Shown piece by piece: positions 15,879-25,600 of a stretch of 35,970 nucleotides of DNA. Under the pieces are notes generated by a model that did not search any database, was not told the DNA's origin, and was given only the letters and a program-made list of their open reading frames with translations. Source of the stretch: SAR202 cluster bacterium bin90 (lineage in GTDB: Bacteria; Chloroflexota; Dehalococcoidia; Lucifugimonadales; JADFKI01); NCBI GenBank assembly GCA_002238855.1, contig MPND01000038.1, positions 1-35,970 on the forward strand, written 5' to 3'. The position numbers and the translations under genes were made by a program. Within the stretch, counting starts at the first letter, position 1. Each line of letters opens with the position of its first letter.

Positions 15879-15904
15879 CAACAGGAGGGATGACCAATGA
15901 CAAC
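15861..15904 (+). repeat. Perfect 22-bp tandem duplication over stop/RBS/start
   Basis: The 22 bases starting AGGAGGGATGACC occur twice without a gap (15861-15882 and 15883-15904). Each copy contains a ribosome site, GATGACC and the ATGACAAC start, and copy 1 also carries the stop of the upstream gene. It therefore duplicates a translation start site, giving ATGs in two frames at 15875, 15890 and 15897. Confidence 0.9.
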
Positions 15905-16889
15905 GGCACACCGATACAATGTCGGCGGGGACTAGTGCATGTACCACATCTATCGTCTGTTGCCTCATCGGAAGATGACGCTCCTTGTATATTGAATCTA
16001 TCCCCATTTATTGGGCAGATGAGATCAGCGCGTCGTCCACAACTGGACGAGTCAGGCATCCGGCTGACGTCCCGAAGGAGAGCAGCGCACGTTCCGCGAG
16101 ATTCTTGGCGGACAGCCTGATGTGATCGAGCACAAGTTGGTCAAGGAGGTGGCGCGTGCGCTAGGACCGGCGGCGATGCTCAGAGTGTTCACTACGGACA
16201 ACCAGCGTTGGCAGTGCGGAGGCCGCATCTGCTGTCACAGCGACTGTAGACCAACCACCCTGACTTTCATTCTAACTGCATCTACCTTTTACAAGGTAGT
16301 GAGAGTGCAGTCGGCAGTGTCGCAGGAAGTGAGTTGCTCCCGCGACGGGGAGTTTCGCAGCTGGTCCTTGAAAAATATCAGCCGTTGGACATCAGCCATT
16401 GTCATCCCTGGATCAACAAGTGAGTGTGAGTTCAGCCTGAGTATCGCCTTATCGACATAGGTCAGGTAATTGGCGCTTCGCCTGGCACTCGGAACCAGGC
16501 CGGATCTCTCAGCGTGACCGGTAGGCGCAAGTACGTGCAGTACCTCAAGAATGAATATGCAATTTTAGACTCTCCTGAGTTTGGGATAGTAGTTAAGAAA
16601 TCTATCGTGATATTCGAGATGGTAAACTGTCATACATGCCTTTCGGACATCTCTTCCCTGTCGTAGATAGGTCCTCCACATCCCCAGGAATGGGGCAATT
16701 CGCCCACCTGTCCGAGCGCGCATCAGACTTCGACACACCGAGAATTGCCACTCTTCAACCCACTCGAGAGTTAAGATAAGCACCTCGCTCAAGATAGGCA
16801 AGAACGCATTTGTATATTTAGGTTTTTGTATTATTATTGGTTTAATAAGTCACTCGCTTGTTGAAGATACCAAGTCGAAGGAGTTGCTG
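15905..16889. other. Nearly 1 kb without an intact gene inside the mobile element
   Basis: After the duplicated start site the only downstream frames are 12 codons from 15897 or an 81-codon frame from 15875 with poor coding character. Around 16070-16190 a short stretch (FREILGGQPDVIEHKLVKEV, then ARALGPAAMLRVF) looks coding but is cut off from both sides, so it is probably a remnant. A minus-strand frame at 16565-16801 begins with TTG and has no family motif. The last 90 bases before parA (16800-16865) are very AT-rich and could hold the partition promoter or a centromere-like site. Confidence 0.45.
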
Positions 16890-17558
16890 ATGATCGTCGC
16901 CGTTATGGGCATCAAGGGCGGAACAGGAAAGACGACAGTCGCCGTCCATCTTGCAGGATGGAGACAGCTCTCGGGAAACGACACGATCCTCATCGACGCG
17001 GACAGGCAGGAAACCTCACGACTATGGGTGGAACGGCGCCAGGAGCTTGACCTCCCCTCGCCTGAATGCATGCAGCAATTCGGTCGCAGCGTCCGTCAGG
17101 CAGGCCTTGGCATGGCTCGGCGCTTCGATGACGTTGTGATAGATATTGGCGCCGGCGACCTCATAGCGATCGAAACGGTACTCCGCATAGCGGACGTCGG
17201 AGTCCTGCCGTTGCAGCCCAACGAGTTCGATGTCTGGACCCTGCCGGACCTCAATGTTTACGCGGAGGACGCACAGGCCCTCAATCCCGACCTCCGCATC
17301 TCCGCCGTCTTGAACCGCGCTCCCACCCATCGTTCCAACAAGGACACAAATGCGACCCTCGAAGCCCTGCGGCAATGCAACGGCATAAATACGTCTCCAT
17401 GCATCGTCAAGGAACGAACGTCCATTCGTCGCGCCGTGCCGACCGGACGCCTAATCAACGAGACGTCAAGCCTCGACCACCAGGCGATCAACGAGTTGGC
17501 ACAGGTGTACAGGACGGTCTTCTCCGAGGAAGTTGCGCCTCTTGCTCAAACCGCCTAG
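16890..17558 (+). CDS. parA: ParA-family partition ATPase
   Basis: The 222-aa protein has the deviant Walker A of ParA/MinD ATPases, KGGTGKTT at about 9-16, with the signature Lys at its front. Further motifs are LIDADRQETSRLW (about 35-47) and VVIDIGAGD (about 84-92), the latter where most ParAs have DxPP or DxxG. ParA proteins move or anchor DNA with a DNA-binding partner. The length is that of a small type Ib ParA without an N-terminal HTH, the kind usually encoded just before an RHH partner, as here. AAGGAG seven bases upstream favours the ATG at 16890 over the TTG at 16884. It is first in a three-gene run with 33- and 12-base gaps. Confidence 0.92.
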   Translation: MIVAVMGIKGGTGKTTVAVHLAGWRQLSGNDTILIDADRQETSRLWVERRQELDLPSPECMQQFGRSVRQAGLGMARRFDDVVIDIGAGDLIAIETVLRIADVGVLPLQPNEFDVWTLPDLNVYAEDAQALNPDLRISAVLNRAPTHRSNKDTNATLEALRQCNGINTSPCIVKERTSIRRAVPTGRLINETSSLDHQAINELAQVYRTVFSEEVAPLAQTA

Positions 17559-17591
17559 TCAATACGACACGCTGACATTGAGAGGTGAGTT

Positions 17592-17882
17592 ATGCCCGCA
17601 AACAACGACCCGGCAATGAAACTCCCGGAACCCAGCCGACGCGGTAGCTTCGGCAACCGCCAGTCCCCAGGCAGGGGACGGCGCAGAAATGTGGATATTG
17701 ACAAGAACAGCGCGTACAGAAGTACTTCCCTCAACCTTTCGGAGTCCTTCAAAAGGCGACTGAAGATGGCGGCCGACATCGAGGGGGTGTCCATGACGGA
17801 ATTCTTGATTGTGCGCGCGCAGCCAGACGTGGACGCAATTCTGGAAGAGCACAACCTCGGCCACTACGCTACGGACGATTGA
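17592..17882 (+). CDS. Ribbon-helix-helix protein, likely ParG/omega-type partner of ParA
   Basis: The 96-aa product has a basic, disordered N-terminus (to about residue 40, GRGRRRN) and a C-terminal RHH-like fold: RSTSLNLSESFKRRLKMAAD followed by IEGVSMTEFLIVRAQ. Type Ib ParA proteins are typically followed by such small RHH centromere-binding proteins whose flexible tail stimulates the ATPase. The DUF1778-type antitoxins share the same motif, so an antitoxin origin is the alternative, but no toxin is next to it. GAGAGGTGAG lies just before the ATG. Confidence 0.72.
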   Translation: MPANNDPAMKLPEPSRRGSFGNRQSPGRGRRRNVDIDKNSAYRSTSLNLSESFKRRLKMAADIEGVSMTEFLIVRAQPDVDAILEEHNLGHYATDD

Positions 17883-17894
17883 GGCCACGACAAC

Positions 17895-19250
17895 ATGTCA
17901 GACGAATCCCTTCGTACCATCATGGGGCGGCTGAAGCCAGTCTCCGCCGCAAAACGTAAACAACTGCTGGCAGACGGCGCCGCTGCGCCTCCAGACGCTC
18001 CCCTTTCTCCCCCTGCCTGCGCCTACTGTAACGACCGGGGCTGGTTCACCTTGCCGGTTGGCGTCGAGGACCCACGGTTCGGCAAATCATACAGTTGCTC
18101 CTGTCAGGCGGAAAAGATTGCTTCAGACCGGCTTCGGCGCCTTCGGATATACAGCAATCTCGGCTCGCTGACGCGCTTCACCTTCGACGCTCTTGACGAC
18201 AGCCGTACTGCCCCTGCCAACGCCCAAGCCTTTTCTGCTTCCTTCATCGCCGCACAGAACTACTCGAGCAACCCTTCCGGCTGGCTTGTCTTCCACGGGC
18301 CACCCGGGTCGGGAAAGACTCATCTCGCTGCAGCAATCGCCAACAGACTGATCGAAAACGAGCGAATCGTACTCTTCGTAACCGCCTCTGACCTCCTTGA
18401 CGAGCTTCGCGCCGGCTACTCCCCCGATAACGACATGTCCTTCAGCGAGATATACCATCGGGTATCAGAGGCGGAAATCCTCTTCATTGACGCCCTCGGC
18501 ATATCCAGCGTGACGGACTGGGCCCATGAGAAGCTCCTCCAGCTCGTAAACCACCGCTTCAATACTACGATGCCAACCGTCTTCACACTGAGCTGCGATC
18601 TGACTTCCCTTGACTCTCACCTGCAAGTGCGCATTCAAGACCCCATTATATCCAGAGTTTTCGCCACTGGCGTAAAGAGTGCCGACAACTCCTCCGTCCG
18701 TCCCCCTCAATCTCTCACGAGCCGCATGACCTTCCACTCGTTTCACCCGCGAGGCACCGCCGAATCTCGTGAGAGTCTGATGACAGCTAAGAAAGCGGCT
18801 ATGCGGTTCGCTGAATGCCCGCACGGCTGGCTGCTCCTCTGCGGGCCGACAGGAGTCGGCAAGACGCATCTGGCAGTCGCGGCCACCACGACGCTCATGG
18901 CTACCCACGAAATCTATTACTCCCGCGTGCAAGCCCTGATGCAGCGCCTTCAGTCCGCGTTTTCAATAGGCACCCGTTCCGACTTCACCTCACTGTTCTC
19001 GGCCGCTGTGGACGCGCAGGTGCTAATTCTCGATGACTTGGGAAAGGAAACGCACTCGCCCTGGGTAGATGCCACCCTCTACGAACTGCTGGCACAGAGG
19101 CACGACCGGGAGTTGCCTACTCTCATCACCACGTCCTACGACATGAGAAAGGAAGATGGTCCCATCGCCTCCCGACTGAGAGATAACAGGCTGTCCAAAT
19201 CGTTCCTGATGAACGCACCCGATTACCGCACCCAGCCTCCGCCCGCCTAG
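17895..19250 (+). CDS. Tandem DnaC/IstB-like AAA+ ATPase with zinc-binding N-terminus
   Basis: The 451-aa protein contains two successive DnaC-like AAA+ domains in one chain. A zinc-ribbon-like region with C42, C45, C68 and C70 comes first. Domain 1 has Walker A GPPGSGKT (135-142) and Walker B ILFIDALG (195-202). Domain 2 has Walker A GPTGVGKT (317-324) and Walker B VLILDDLG (376-383), and ends with SRLRDN (sensor 2-like Arg). In domain 1 the second Walker B Asp is Ala200, so hydrolysis there may be impaired. DnaC-type proteins load replicative helicases; IstB-type ones help transposases. No transposase is adjacent and ParA genes precede it by 12 bases, so a replication or helicase-loading role in the mobile element is favoured. 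Confidence 0.85.
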   Translation: MSDESLRTIMGRLKPVSAAKRKQLLADGAAAPPDAPLSPPACAYCNDRGWFTLPVGVEDPRFGKSYSCSCQAEKIASDRLRRLRIYSNLGSLTRFTFDALDDSRTAPANAQAFSASFIAAQNYSSNPSGWLVFHGPPGSGKTHLAAAIANRLIENERIVLFVTASDLLDELRAGYSPDNDMSFSEIYHRVSEAEILFIDALGISSVTDWAHEKLLQLVNHRFNTTMPTVFTLSCDLTSLDSHLQVRIQDPIISRVFATGVKSADNSSVRPPQSLTSRMTFHSFHPRGTAESRESLMTAKKAAMRFAECPHGWLLLCGPTGVGKTHLAVAATTTLMATHEIYYSRVQALMQRLQSAFSIGTRSDFTSLFSAAVDAQVLILDDLGKETHSPWVDATLYELLAQRHDRELPTLITTSYDMRKEDGPIASRLRDNRLSKSFLMNAPDYRTQPPPA

Positions 19251-19357
19251 CGACCTGACCGCGGGCATCTGGGCCCCCTTAACCTTTCACAGTCAACATC
19301 CTCAACATCCCTCAGCTCAACCGAATCTCCAGCGCCAGCCACGCTGGTCTAGGGGGC

Positions 19358-19719
19358 TCATAGACTGGCAGCAATGTCCCGTTCCGGTCTGGCCGGTATC
19401 CGGTGATCAGGAAAAAGCGCTGTGGTTTTTGGATTTAACTCCAATACCCTATTTGGTATTTCGACCCGGGTATCGGCCATGGTCAGTATGCCAGTTCCTA
19501 ACATGACTGCCTGTGAGTCGTCGTGGCAGAAATACTCCGCGTTCAAGTAGCCAGCGCCGCCGATGTTGAACATGACCACGCCCTTTCGTGTTTGTCGCTG
19601 AGGAAGGGATTCCCACTCCTGAGCCTAGCCGGCCAGGGGACATCAAAGTCATGGATCCTGATTACGTGAGGAAGAATTTCCTTCTTCAAGACCTCCACAA
19701 TGTCCGGGTGAACTTGCAT
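19358..19719 (-). pseudogene. Frameshifted small gene, unknown family
   Basis: On the minus strand a frame starting at ATG 19719 (MQVHPDIVEVLKKEIL, preceded at 11 bases by GGAGG) runs to about 19585. Its continuation is in another frame from about GVVMFNIGGAGYLNAEYF to the stop at 19358. Restoring one G in the AAAGGGCG tract near 19585 would join them into a protein of about 120 aa with composition that looks genuinely coding on both sides. I do not recognise the family. It is either a broken gene or carries a sequencing error. It lies between the mobile element and the broken kinase. Confidence 0.5.
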
Positions 19720-19767
19720 ATGCGCACTTACCTCCCATTTTCCGGATGTAACCGAAGACCCATAGAC

Positions 19768-22232
19768 TCACACCGCCTCCGATCCTTCAAGCCCCTCCGC
19801 CCTCGGCATCCTGTATCCCACACGAGGCTCATTGAAGATGTAGGCGGGGTTGTCGGCGTCGTCGCCCAGCTTGCGGCGCAGGTTCTTTATGACGGAGCGC
19901 ACCGCGCCCGCGCGACCGGAGTGCGCCTGACCCCAGACTCGTTGCAGCAACTCGGCGTGGCCCAGCACCCGTCCTGCGTTGGCAGACAGCTCAAGGAGCA
20001 TACGGTACTCGGTGTCCGTCAGCTGCACGGGACGGCCCGCCAGGGAGACCCTGCGCTCGGCGTAGTTGACCGTCAGCTCGCCGGCCTCGTAGGGCTCGGT
20101 CGGCTCCCTCGACCCGCTCGCCGTCCAACGGCGCAGCACAGCCTGGACCCTCGCCACCAGTTCCGTCGGTGAGAATGGCTTGACTCTGTAGTCGTCGGGC
20201 CCGCCCCCTGGCCCTGCGTGAAGAATGGCTTACCTGGGTCGTCGCCGCCCCCCGCCTCAAGCGCGCGCGCCACATTCCCGTCACCGCCGTAGGCGGACAG
20301 GAAGATAACCGGCACGCTCATAAGCCCGGGGACGCTCTTCATCAGCTCGACCCCGTCCGTCCCCGGCAGCACCAGGTCGAGGATGACCAGGTGCGGCCTC
20401 GTCTCCCGCACGAGGCTGCCCACCTCCTCGGGGTCTGCGGTCACGGTGGGCGAGTAGCCCGCTTCCGACAGCGCGCCGCGCACGTACCTGAGCGCCTGCG
20501 GGTCGTCATCCACCGCAAGGACGCGTACCCGGTTCCTGCCGGACCACCCGCGCCGCGGCGAGGGCTGCGCCGCTTCCGCCACGGCAACGTATTCGGGCGC
20601 CTCGACCGCCGGAAGGGTGAAGGTGAACCGCGCCCCCAGGCCCGGACCTTCGCTCTCGGCCCATATCCGGCCACCGTGCGCCTCCACTATCCCCTTGCAG
20701 ATGGCGAGCCCCAGACCCGATCCCGCGAGTCCGCCCCCGCTGTCATCGCCGTCGAGCATCGAGGACTTCCGGAACAGGCGCGGCAGGTGCTCATCGGGTA
20801 TGCCCACTCCCCTGTCGATGACGCAGACCTCCACGTGGACGTCGCTCTGCGCGGCGCTCACCCGGATGCCGGACGACTCCGGGGAGTGCCTGGCGGCATT
20901 GGACAGCAGGTTGCCCAGCACCTGGGCGATGCGCCGCCGGTCGGCCGCCACCATCGGCAGGTCAGGCGAGAGATCAATGCGGATGCGGTGCCTGCCCCCT
21001 GCGCTCTGGAAGGCGCTGACAGCCGAATCGACCAGGGAGGCAACGCCGCTGGGCTGGAGCAAGACCGACAGCGCGCCCACCTCTATGCGGGCCACGTCAA
21101 GCAGGTCGGTGATGAGTCCCTGCATGCGGTCGGCCTGCTCCTCGATGATCCTGTGGAACTGGAACGTCTCCGCCTGGTCCAGGGAAGGCCCCAGTCCCCG
21201 CAGCGTGGCGACCGAACCCTTGATGGAGGTCAGCGGCGCGCGCAGCTCGTGGCTCGCCATCGCCAGGAACTCCGCCCGCAGCCGAACCAGTTCCTCCACC
21301 TCCGTCAGGTCCTGCAGCGTGACCACGTAGGACTCCACATCTCCCCCGTCCGAGAGGATGGGCGTGGCGTTGACCAGGACGGACACGCTGCGCCCGTCGG
21401 GAGAGATGAGCGCCATCTCCTCGGCCCGCACCGCCTCCCCGGCGCTCATCAGCCGCGCCAGCGGCAGTTCCCCCAGCGCCGTCTCCTGCCCGTCCGCCCG
21501 CCGGATGGTCAGCGTGTCGAGCAGTGCCTCCGGCGACTGCCGTGGCGACTGCTCCGGATCCCTCAGGTCGTCCACGATGCGCAGCGCCTCCCGGTTGAAG
21601 GAGGCCGGCGTTCCCGTCCTGGCGTCGAAGACGACCACTCCCACCGGCGAGGTGTCGATCAGCGTCTCCAGGTCCGCCCTCGCCCGCCGCTCGTCCCTGA
21701 GCCTGCGGGCGTTCGCGATGACCAGCGCGGCCTGCGAGGCGAACATCACCAGCGTCTCCTCGTCCTCCGGGCTGAACTCATCGCCGGGTCCGCTGCCGGC
21801 CACGTAGATGTGGCCCACGCCGGCGCCCCGGTGGCGCACGGGAGCGGCGAGCAGGCAACTCATCGGCATCGGCGGCAGGAACTCCGGGAGTCCCACTGAC
21901 CTCGCGTGAGCGGCGAAGTCCGCGACCCGCAGCGGCTCGGGCATGGCGCTGAGGTACTCGAAGAAGCGCAGCCCGCCCGGAATCTCCCACAGGCGCATCG
22001 CATCCCCCGCGCTCAGGCCGGAGGCGGTGAACTCCTCCGCCTCCCCGGACTCTGCGAGTGTGGCGATCACGGCGTAGCTTGCGCCGGTCAGGGAGCGGGC
22101 CTCGTCGGCGATCTCCTGCAATGCGACACCGAGGTCGAGGTCTTCGGTGATGCGAAGGCTTGCCCTGCTCAGTCTCGAGAGGCGGCTGCGCAGTGCCTCG
22201 ATCTCACGCGGCAAGCTGTCGGCTTGATTCAT
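19768..22232 (-). pseudogene. Frameshifted hybrid sensor kinase / response regulator (paralogue of 9825-12203)
   Basis: It has the same domain order as the intact copy: GAF-like, PAS-like, HisKA (MASHELRAPLTSIKGS), HATPase (DRGVGI, GSGLGLAI), REC (VLAVDDDPQ, VILDLVLPGTDG) and OmpR winged helix (RRVSLAGRPVQL to EPRVGYRMP). The first frame covers 22232 to about 20200 and then runs out of homology, stopping at 20073. The REC end and winged helix continue in another frame down to 19768. Near the break (20185-20260) the coding for DD..KPF is present twice, an imperfect duplication of about 55 bases plus one missing base. If real, the DNA-binding domain is lost from the kinase. The start at 22232 was chosen for AAGGGGG seven bases upstream. 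It is divergent from the giant gene at 22680. Confidence 0.88.
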
Positions 22233-22320
22233 GTCGTTACCCCCTTTGTGGGACATTTAACGCCCTTTCTGCGCATTTTACCCTAACTGCACGTATATTA
22301 CACGCATCAAACGACTGAAA

Positions 22321-22353
22321 GCATACAACCCGCATACGCACTTTGAGTATAAT
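22321..22353 (+). promoter_or_regulatory. Direct-repeat site and -10 box, candidate OmpR-type target
   Basis: GCATAC occurs twice (22321-22326 and 22332-22337), exactly 11 bases apart, and is followed 10 bases later by a perfect TATAAT (22348-22353) that lacks a good -35. OmpR/PhoB-type regulators bind direct repeats with about one helical turn spacing overlapping the -35 region of activated promoters. The neighbouring gene encodes such a regulator. Transcription would run toward gene A with a leader of about 320 bases. Confidence 0.45.
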
Positions 22354-22532
22354 GTCTTTCAGCATTGTATTCATTGATGAGGCATCTACACTTGGCATTC
22401 GTTGACCGGAGTCGAATACATGGTAGTAGCCGGGCGCGCGTGAGTTCCCGGCGCTATATGCTCGTATGTGCTACCCCCCCCCTCCGATTTTCACCACTCT
22501 CTGCATCTAGTCAAACCTCTCCCGCTTTCCGA

Positions 22533-22580
22533 CGGCTTTCCCGATGCGCTGAACGGGCGCGCCGTGGGGAGCCGTTTTTT
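22533..22580 (+). terminator. Hairpin with T6 tail in the leader of gene A
   Basis: Nine-base arms (CGGCTTTCC at 22533-22541, GGGGAGCCG at 22566-22574, two G-T pairs) enclose a smaller GCGC/GCGC hairpin and are followed at once by six T (22575-22580). This is a good intrinsic terminator shape, sited about 100 bases before the gene A start. It could attenuate a transcript from the upstream TATAAT. Confidence 0.5.
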
Positions 22581-22679
22581 GTCCATTTGCAAGACCCATG
22601 GCCCGGAAGTATCCGCTCCGGACAGTGGGTCTTTTCCATCTGACTTGCCGCCGCAGTCCGGCGCAGGAGGAACACAACG

Positions 22680-25600
22680 ATGAAATCACTGATGACCATA
22701 GCCGCCGACGGGTCCCGAAGTCGTTTCCGCCGCCGCGCCTTCCTGTCGCTGGCCTTCGCGGCTCTGGCCGCCCTGGCGCTGTACCTGGCCCTGACGCCAG
22801 GCGTGTTCGCGCACGACCTGACGATCTGGACCGATCTCCACTCCAACTCCGTACAAGCCCGTGGCATCTGGTCCGACGGCGAGACCATGTGGGTAGTGGA
22901 CAACACCGACACCAAGATCTATGCCTACAAGATCCATGTGAACGATGCTGAAACGGGCTGGGTTTGGAGTGAGCCGATCCCCGGCAAGGACTTCGACACG
23001 CTCAGCGGCGCCGGCATGACAGCCCCGGAGGGCCTCTGGTCCGACGGCAAGACAATGTGGGTATCGGACTATTACGCCAATAAGATCTTCGCCTTCAAAA
23101 TGACGGACATGACCCGAGACACGAGCAAGGAATTCAGCGTCGGTACCGCCAACGCGACGGGCCTCTGGTCCGACGGCGAGATAATGTGGGTGGCGGACGA
23201 AACCAACAACAAGATCTTTGCCTACGAGCTGGACGACAGCGATGGAGACGGCACCCGCAACGAGCGGATCCCCGGCCGGGACATCAACGTCCTCTACAAC
23301 GGCAGCCCCAAGGGCTTGTGGTCCGACGGCGTGACCATGTGGGTGGCTGAGGGCAACCGCGTTTACTCCTACAACCTGTCCAATGGCAGCATAGACCACG
23401 CCATGCACATCGGCTGGCCGTCCGTCAATCAGAACACCCATGACGACGAAAACATATTCCAACGGGGAGTCTGGTCCGACGGCGTGACCATGTGGGTCTC
23501 GGACATCAACAACATCAAGAGGCTTTACGCCTACAACCTTCCCCTGTACAAAGTTGACGGCGTGCGCGTTCCGAGGCCATTCGGCAACAGGATCGTGATC
23601 GAGTGGAACGAGGCGCCGCGCGGCGATCGGTACCGGGTGCAATGGAAGCTGCCTTCGGAGACCTGGCCCGAGGGAGACATGCGCGACCCGAACAATGAGA
23701 TGGTTGTCAATCGCCTGAATACCCCCTCAGCCACCATAGCCGCCCTGTGCGGCAAGACGTACGACGTGCGCGTGAGGACGGAGTCGGGCGGCGGCGGCGA
23801 CATGGACAAAGGCCCATGGAGCGACCCAGTCCGTGAGATATTCACGTGCGAGTGGACGGACGCCGGAACCATCTCCCGGTCATACGCCCGGAGCGGCAAT
23901 TGGAGAGACTCCAGCAACACCGGAACGTATGGCAGCTACGCCAACTACTACACCTTCGAGCTGACGGAGCGGAAGGAAGTGCGCATCGCGCTGAGCTCCT
24001 CGGACACCATCGTCGACCCGCACTTCGGGAGAATCCCCAAGTTCAGGCCCCTGCTCTTCCTGCGCGGTGGTGGCGCCATCGCGGGCGGCTGGGTGGCCCA
24101 AAGCGAAAACTCCGCCGTCACGGACATCTACCGGGTGCTGGACGCCGGGACATACACGGTGGAGGTCACCAACTTGGAACCCGGCGAGACGGGGCGCTTC
24201 AGCTTCTCCATCGACACGCGCACGCTGACCGACCCGCCGGCGACGACCGGCGACGTGCCAGCTACCTGCGAGACGGTGACTCTGACGAAGGCCGGAACCT
24301 ACGAGGGCAAATGGGGCCCCGGCCCCTCGCCCCACGAGTGGCGATGCACCAGCATAGACTCGGACGTGGGCGGCTACACGCGGTTCTACGACTTCTTCCT
24401 GGAACGGCGCAGCAGCGTGACCATCACGCTGGAGTCGGACCATGCCACGCCGCGGGTGTTCCTGCGGGAGGGCGGCAACAGCCGCCACAGCACCTACCCG
24501 CCGTACGTCGGCCAGTACAGCGCCGGCGATTCCCGGATCCGGGCGACGCTGGAGCCGGGGGCCTACACCATCGAGGCCGCGGCCAACGAGTCAGGCCATC
24601 GCGGCGAGTTCACCCTGAAGGTCGCCGGCAGCGGCATCGTCGCGTTGGAGGCCTTGATGCCACTGCCGGCCGCGGTGAGCTGCGACGCAACCACGGGCAA
24701 GACCCTGACGGCCGGGCAGACGGTGAACGGCCAGTGGGGCCCCGGCTGCGAACGCAGCGACCTGCCCACCCGCCCTGACCTCAGACCCTGCACCGGGCCG
24801 GGCTGCGTCTTCTCGGGACTGCGCACCACGGCCTACACCCGCTACTACGACTTCAACCTGCCGGAAGAGGGCGGCTGGAAGCGGGTGACCATCACTCTGA
24901 CCAACAATGACAAGTTGCCGCCGGACCTCAAGCTGCGGGAAGCGGGCCAACCGAATGCCCATAGCAGGTACCTTGCCTACGGCGAGGAGAGCGGGAGCAA
25001 GGCGTCTAGGATCGTCATGGATCTGGCGCCGGGCAACTATGTCATCGAGGCGTTAAACCTCGATTATCCCGACCCGTTCTTTGCGAAGACGGGCCAGTTC
25101 ACCATCGGCTACACCACATCCGCCCCCAGGGTGGACTGCGGCCGCGACATCCCGGGCACGGGAGAGGTGGAGGACCACTGGTTCACCGAATGCCGGTCGT
25201 CCGTGCAGTACGGCTACGCACGATTCTTCACCTTCACGGTGCCGGGCGGGGCGGGCGATGATGTCAAGCAGACCATCAAGGTGAACACCTACGGCCAGGT
25301 CCCATCCCTGTTCCCGGCGCTGTGGCTGCGGGCCGGCGACGACAACCGGACGGGCGGCTACCTGGCGCAGGCCAACGGATTGCGCCACAGGGCAGGAACC
25401 CACTATTCGTCCACCTATGGGTACTCGCAACTGATATCCCGTGCGCACAACATCACCGAGCTATCGGTGAACCTGGCGCCCGGCAAGTACACCGTCGAGG
25501 TCGCCACCGGAGTGGAGGCTACGGGCCACTTCAGGCTCAACCTGGGCCAGGGCGACGCCACCGGTTCTGGTCTGACCGCGCTGCATCAGATCCCGAACTA

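Larger units (their letters stand above)
22257..22679. other. Divergent control region, kinase pseudogene / giant surface gene A
   Basis: About 420 bases between the two start regions. It holds direct repeats with a TATAAT (22321-22353), a terminator-like hairpin with T-run (22533-22580) and a run of nine C near 22474. A weak second promoter, TTGCAA-17-TATCCG, lies at 22587-22615, downstream of the hairpin. Confidence 0.5.

Noticed and set aside
15875..16120. 81-codon frame beginning in the 22-bp duplication
   Set aside because: Entry in this frame depends on the duplication, the composition is not convincing and no family is recognised; described as part of the gene-poor stretch instead.
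16565..16801. 78-codon minus-strand frame before parA
   Set aside because: TTG start without ribosome site and no recognisable motif. It could be a remnant, but not enough to call a gene.
20391..21899. 502-codon + strand frame over the kinase pseudogene
   Set aside because: Pro/Arg/His-rich with no domains; the minus strand holds a clear kinase.
22365..22643. Possible leader peptide frame before gene A
   Set aside because: TTG or unsupported ATG start, no ribosome site and Arg/Ser-rich composition; it runs through the terminator-like hairpin.
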